Shown here: in pieces, positions 61,431 to 64,000 of the stretch | Layout: every line of letters starts with the position of its first letter | Position numbering within the stretch: the stretch's first letter is position 1 | Assembly (NCBI RefSeq): GCF_025699295.1 | Contig: NZ_JAILWB010000015.1 | Coordinates: forward strand, 58,314 to 122,313 | Origin: Hydrogenophaga sp. | Lineage (GTDB): Bacteria; Pseudomonadota; Gammaproteobacteria; Burkholderiales; Burkholderiaceae_C | Length of the DNA: 64,000 nt | Direction of reading: 5' to 3' | The notes under the pieces: generated by a model | What the model was told of the DNA's origin: nothing | The model's database searches: none | What the model saw: the letters and a program-made list of their open reading frames with translations, nothing else | Program-made: the position numbers and the translations under genes

Positions 61431-62447
61431 TCATCGTCGCCCTCTTTGCAGGAAGGCCACGACGATGATCACGAAACCCTGCACCGCCGCGTTCAGGTAT
61501 ACGCTGATGATGCTGGTGAGGTTGAGGATGTTGCCGATGACGGAGAGCAGGATTGCCCCCACCACGGTGCCCAGGATGCGGCCCTGGCCGCCCTTGAGCG
61601 CGGTGCCGCCGACGATCACCGCGGCAATCGCTTCGAGCTCCCAGAGCAGGCCGGTGGACGGCGACGCAGACCCCAGGCGCGGCACGTAGAGCAGGGTGGC
61701 GATGCCCACGCAGATGCCCAGCAGCACGTAGGTGAGGATCTTGATGCGGTCCACCGCCACCGCGGCGTAGCGCGCCACCTGTTCGTTGGAGCCGATGGCC
61801 TGTACGTAGCGACCGTAGCGGGTGCGGTTGAGCAGCAGTGCGCCGGCCAGCGCGACCGCCAGGAACACCCAGATCGGAATCGGGATGCCCAGCCACGAGC
61901 TGTAGTAGACCGGGCCGTAGGTGTCGCCCAGCTCGTTGTCCAGCGTGAGCGCGCCGCCATTGGAAAAGTAGGTGAGGTAGGCACGGAAGATGCCCAGCGT
62001 ACCCAGCGTGACGATGAAGGGCTCGATGCGGCCCTTGGTGATGAGCACGCCGTGCGCCAGGCCGAAGGCCGCGCCCAGCGCGAGCGCGACCACCATGCCC
62101 ACCAGCACGGCGGCCACCGGGCTGCCCACATGGGGAGCGACCCAGTTCATCACCATGATCACGCAGCCGGCGATCAGCGCGGCCATGGAGCCCACCGAGA
62201 GATCGATGCCGCCGGAGATGATGACGAAGCACATGCCCACCGCAATGATGCCGATGAAGGCCGTTCGCGTGAGCACGTTCATCGCGTTGTCCCAGGTCGC
62301 GAAGTCGGGGTTGAGCAGGGTGCCGGCGATGCACAGCAGCACCAGGCCGACGATGGGGCCGGCGTCGCGCAGGCGGTGGCTCAGCGGTTTTCGGTCCTGC
62401 CGGGGAGGGGCTTCGACAAGCTCGGCCTGAACGGTGGTCTGGTTCAT
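61431..62447 (-). CDS. Sugar ABC transporter permease, ribose type
   Basis: The 338-residue protein has about eight to ten hydrophobic helices and RbsC-type signatures: [20 protein letters not shown] and [25 protein letters not shown] (given as [19 protein letters not shown]). The N-terminal 20 residues ([12 protein letters not shown]) are translated from a dispersed palindromic repeat and lie before the first helix. The start ATG 62447 follows the ATPase stop by one base (TGAAATG). Confidence 0.9.
   Translation of the reverse strand: MNQTTVQAELVEAPPRQDRKPLSHRLRDAGPIVGLVLLCIAGTLLNPDFATWDNAMNVLTRTAFIGIIAVGMCFVIISGGIDLSVGSMAALIAGCVIMVMNWVAPHVGSPVAAVLVGMVVALALGAAFGLAHGVLITKGRIEPFIVTLGTLGIFRAYLTYFSNGGALTLDNELGDTYGPVYYSSWLGIPIPIWVFLAVALAGALLLNRTRYGRYVQAIGSNEQVARYAAVAVDRIKILTYVLLGICVGIATLLYVPRLGSASPSTGLLWELEAIAAVIVGGTALKGGQGRILGTVVGAILLSVIGNILNLTSIISVYLNAAVQGFVIIVVAFLQRGRR
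62411..62435. repeat. Half copy of the dispersed palindromic repeat in the sugar permease gene
   Basis: CTTCGACAAGCTCGGCCTGA plus ACGGT matches the right arm of the cobT repeat with three mismatches out of 25. It encodes AELVEAP on the minus strand, in frame with the permease. Only one arm is present. Confidence 0.75.
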
Positions 62448-62448
62448 T

Positions 62449-63933
62449 TCAATGTGTTCCGGTGGCATGGGCGATCAACGCCTCTTCGGTCAGGTTTTCA
62501 GCGTCCAGCGTGGCCTGCACGGCGCCCGCGCGCATCACCACCACGCGGTGGCACAGGCCGATCAGCTCCATCAGTTCGGAGGAGATCACGACCACGCCGC
62601 GGCCTTCGGCCGCCAGGCGCTGGACCAGGAAATAGATGTCGCGCTTGGCACCCACGTCGACACCGCGCGTGGGCTCGTCCAGCACGACCACGCGCGGATC
62701 GGGCTGCAGCACCTTGGCCATGGCCAGCTTCTGCTGGTTGCCGCCGGAGAGCGAGCCCGCGGGCGCGTCCAGCGAGCCGGTGCGGATGCCGAAGTCCGCC
62801 ACCGCCTTTTCCAGGGCGCGGCGTTCGGAACGCGGGTCGAGCAAGGGCTTTGCGTGGCGGTCCAGGTCCATGAGCGTGAGGTTCTCCTGCAGCGACAGGC
62901 GCACGTGCAGGCCGCAACCCTTGCGGTCTTCACTCAGGTAGGTCAGACCTTCGTGAGCGGCCTCGCGCGGGTTGCGGAAGTGCACCGGGTGGCCGCCCAG
63001 GTGCATCTGGCCACCGCTGCGCGGCCGCAGGCCCAGCAGCCCTTCGAACAGCTCGGTGCGGCCAGCGCCCACGAGGCCGGCGAAACCCAGGATCTCGCCG
63101 GGGCGCACGTCGAAGCTGACGTTTTTCGCCCAGCCCGGCACGGTGACGTCCTTCACCGAGAGCAGGGGCTCGGCGGGGGGTGGCGCTACCCGCTGGGGAA
63201 ACATGTCGGAGAGTTCACGGCCCACCATCAGGTTGGCCATCTGCTGACGCGTGTGTTCGGCAGTGGGACCCCGCGCCACGAAGCGGCCGTCGCGCATCAC
63301 GACGATGTCATCGGTCACGCGCTTCACCTCGTCGAGCTTGTGCGAGATGTAGACCACGCTCACGCCCTGTTCGCGCAACTGGGCGATGAGTGCGAACAGG
63401 CGCTGCGTTTCGGACGGCGTGAGCGTCGCGGTGGGCTCGTCCATCACCAGCAGGCGCGCGTGGCGCGACAGGGCCTTGGCGATTTCCACCAGCTGCTTCT
63501 CGGCCACGATGAGGTCACGCGCGCGGGTGTCGGGGTCTATGTCCAGCCCCACCTGCTGCAGAACCTCGCGCGCGGCGCGTCGCATGCCGGCCTCGTCCAG
63601 CCACCAGCCCTTGCGCATCTCACGCCCGAGGAAGATGTTCTGCGCCACGGTCAGGTCGTCGGCCAGGTTGAATTCCTGGTGGATCAGCACGATGCCGGCT
63701 TCTTCCGCCTCGCGCGAGCTGGCGAAATGCCGCACCACGCCATCGACTTCCAGGCTGCCACCGGAGAGCGATTCGTAGCCCGCGAGGATCTTCATCAGCG
63801 TGGACTTGCCTGCACCGTTCTCGCCCAGCAGGCCGACCATGCGCCCGGGCGCGAGCTCGAAGCTCACGCCGTGCAGCACGCGCACCGGCCCGAAGTCCTT
63901 GACCACGTCGTTGAAGCGCACGCTCAGGCTCAC
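62449..63933 (-). CDS. Sugar ABC transporter ATP-binding protein, ribose type (two ATPase domains)
   Basis: The 494-residue protein is a duplicated ATPase, as in RbsA/MglA. The first half has Walker [10 protein letters not shown] (37-45) and Walker [12 protein letters not shown]. The second half has [16 protein letters not shown] instead of a full Walker A, then [15 protein letters not shown] and [16 protein letters not shown] 63933 is used, with GGAGG seven bases upstream. It starts one base before the end of the previous gene's stop codon, so translation is coupled. Confidence 0.93.
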   Translation of the reverse strand: MSLSVRFNDVVKDFGPVRVLHGVSFELAPGRMVGLLGENGAGKSTLMKILAGYESLSGGSLEVDGVVRHFASSREAEEAGIVLIHQEFNLADDLTVAQNIFLGREMRKGWWLDEAGMRRAAREVLQQVGLDIDPDTRARDLIVAEKQLVEIAKALSRHARLLVMDEPTATLTPSETQRLFALIAQLREQGVSVVYISHKLDEVKRVTDDIVVMRDGRFVARGPTAEHTRQQMANLMVGRELSDMFPQRVAPPPAEPLLSVKDVTVPGWAKNVSFDVRPGEILGFAGLVGAGRTELFEGLLGLRPRSGGQMHLGGHPVHFRNPREAAHEGLTYLSEDRKGCGLHVRLSLQENLTLMDLDRHAKPLLDPRSERRALEKAVADFGIRTGSLDAPAGSLSGGNQQKLAMAKVLQPDPRVVVLDEPTRGVDVGAKRDIYFLVQRLAAEGRGVVVISSELMELIGLCHRVVVMRAGAVQATLDAENLTEEALIAHATGTH

Positions 63934-64000
63934 GCAGGAACCTCCACCCACCGGCCGCCCTGCGAGGACGATTGCACGGCGGCTTCGATGAAGGCCATGC
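63930..64000 (-). CDS. Gfo/Idh/MocA family oxidoreductase, C-terminal end only
   Basis: Only the last 23 codons are visible ([22 protein letters not shown]), with the rest beyond the window. The IEAAVQSSxxGRWVEV ending is typical of Gfo/Idh/MocA dehydrogenases. It overlaps the ABC ATPase start by four bases, so the dehydrogenase and the transporter form one operon. Confidence 0.65.
   Translation of the reverse strand, partial: MAFIEAAVQSSSQGGRWVEVPA

Overview
The window is a compact, GC-rich bacterial chromosome segment with about 65 protein genes, one 6S RNA gene and one riboswitch. It has no rRNA, tRNA, insertion sequence or CRISPR array. Gene content and order point to a betaproteobacterium of the Comamonadaceae, Hydrogenophaga- or Acidovorax-like. 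The clues are a DUF1631 protein, TctC/TctB/TctA-type uptake, a Lys/Ala-tailed SWIB protein, a zapA-6S RNA pair, an SOS imuA-imuB-dnaE2 cassette, and the dispersed palindrome family whose translation reads 'RAEPVE' or 'AELVEAP'. The genus is inference; no marker gene for taxonomy is present.

Layout. 1-3.3 kb: end of an MFS transporter and a DUF1631 gene. 3.3-4.7 kb: a peroxiredoxin-like gene divergent from an AraC regulator. 4.75-13.2 kb: an eight-gene minus-strand operon with a tripartite tricarboxylate-type transporter and five enzymes (two TIM-barrel isomerases, a mandelate racemase-family enzyme, a Gfo/Idh/MocA oxidoreductase, a DUF993 aldolase-like protein). A TetR regulator and a divergent ThDP enzyme follow at 13.3-15.7 kb, and matching operator-like sequences tie the three units together. 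15.8-17.2 kb: PAS-LuxR and Crp/Fnr regulators. 17.2-22.1 kb: an unusual three-gene unit (class III cyclase-TolB-TPR protein, vanadium haloperoxidase with a 13-unit SGGA tract, subtilisin-like protease). 22.2-25.2 kb: SWIB protein, rraA, TauE/SafE permease, 6S RNA, zapA and a small coiled-coil gene.

25.2-40.3 kb: a cobalamin riboswitch followed by a tightly overlapping plus-strand operon. It covers corrinoid uptake (btuB, btuF, btuC, btuD), late B12 assembly (cobB, cobU, cobO, cbiB, a CobD-type decarboxylase, cobQ, cobT, cobS, cobC) and an embedded biotin synthase, bioB. No corrin-ring genes are in the window, so the set looks suited to uptake, salvage and late assembly.

40.4-51.7 kb: GFA protein, nth, a LysR/DUF2917 divergent pair, an aminotransferase, a two-gene HTH-nucleotidyltransferase/HEPN module that resembles a toxin-antitoxin pair, then a LexA box and imuA-imuB-dnaE2, a uracil-DNA glycosylase-family gene and an EVE-domain gene. 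51.8-54.2 kb: a chemoreceptor and CheW. 54.3-60.4 kb: NDH-2-like dehydrogenase, methyltransferase, alpha/beta hydrolase, OsmC-like protein, AraC regulator and MscS-type channel. 60.4-64 kb: a ribose-type sugar ABC transporter downstream of the end of another Gfo/Idh/MocA gene.

The least explained parts are the cyclase/haloperoxidase/protease unit, the DUF993 catabolic operon, the HTH-nucleotidyltransferase/HEPN pair beside the SOS promoter, and three palindromic repeats read in frame as protein (cobT, a sugar permease, dnaE2).
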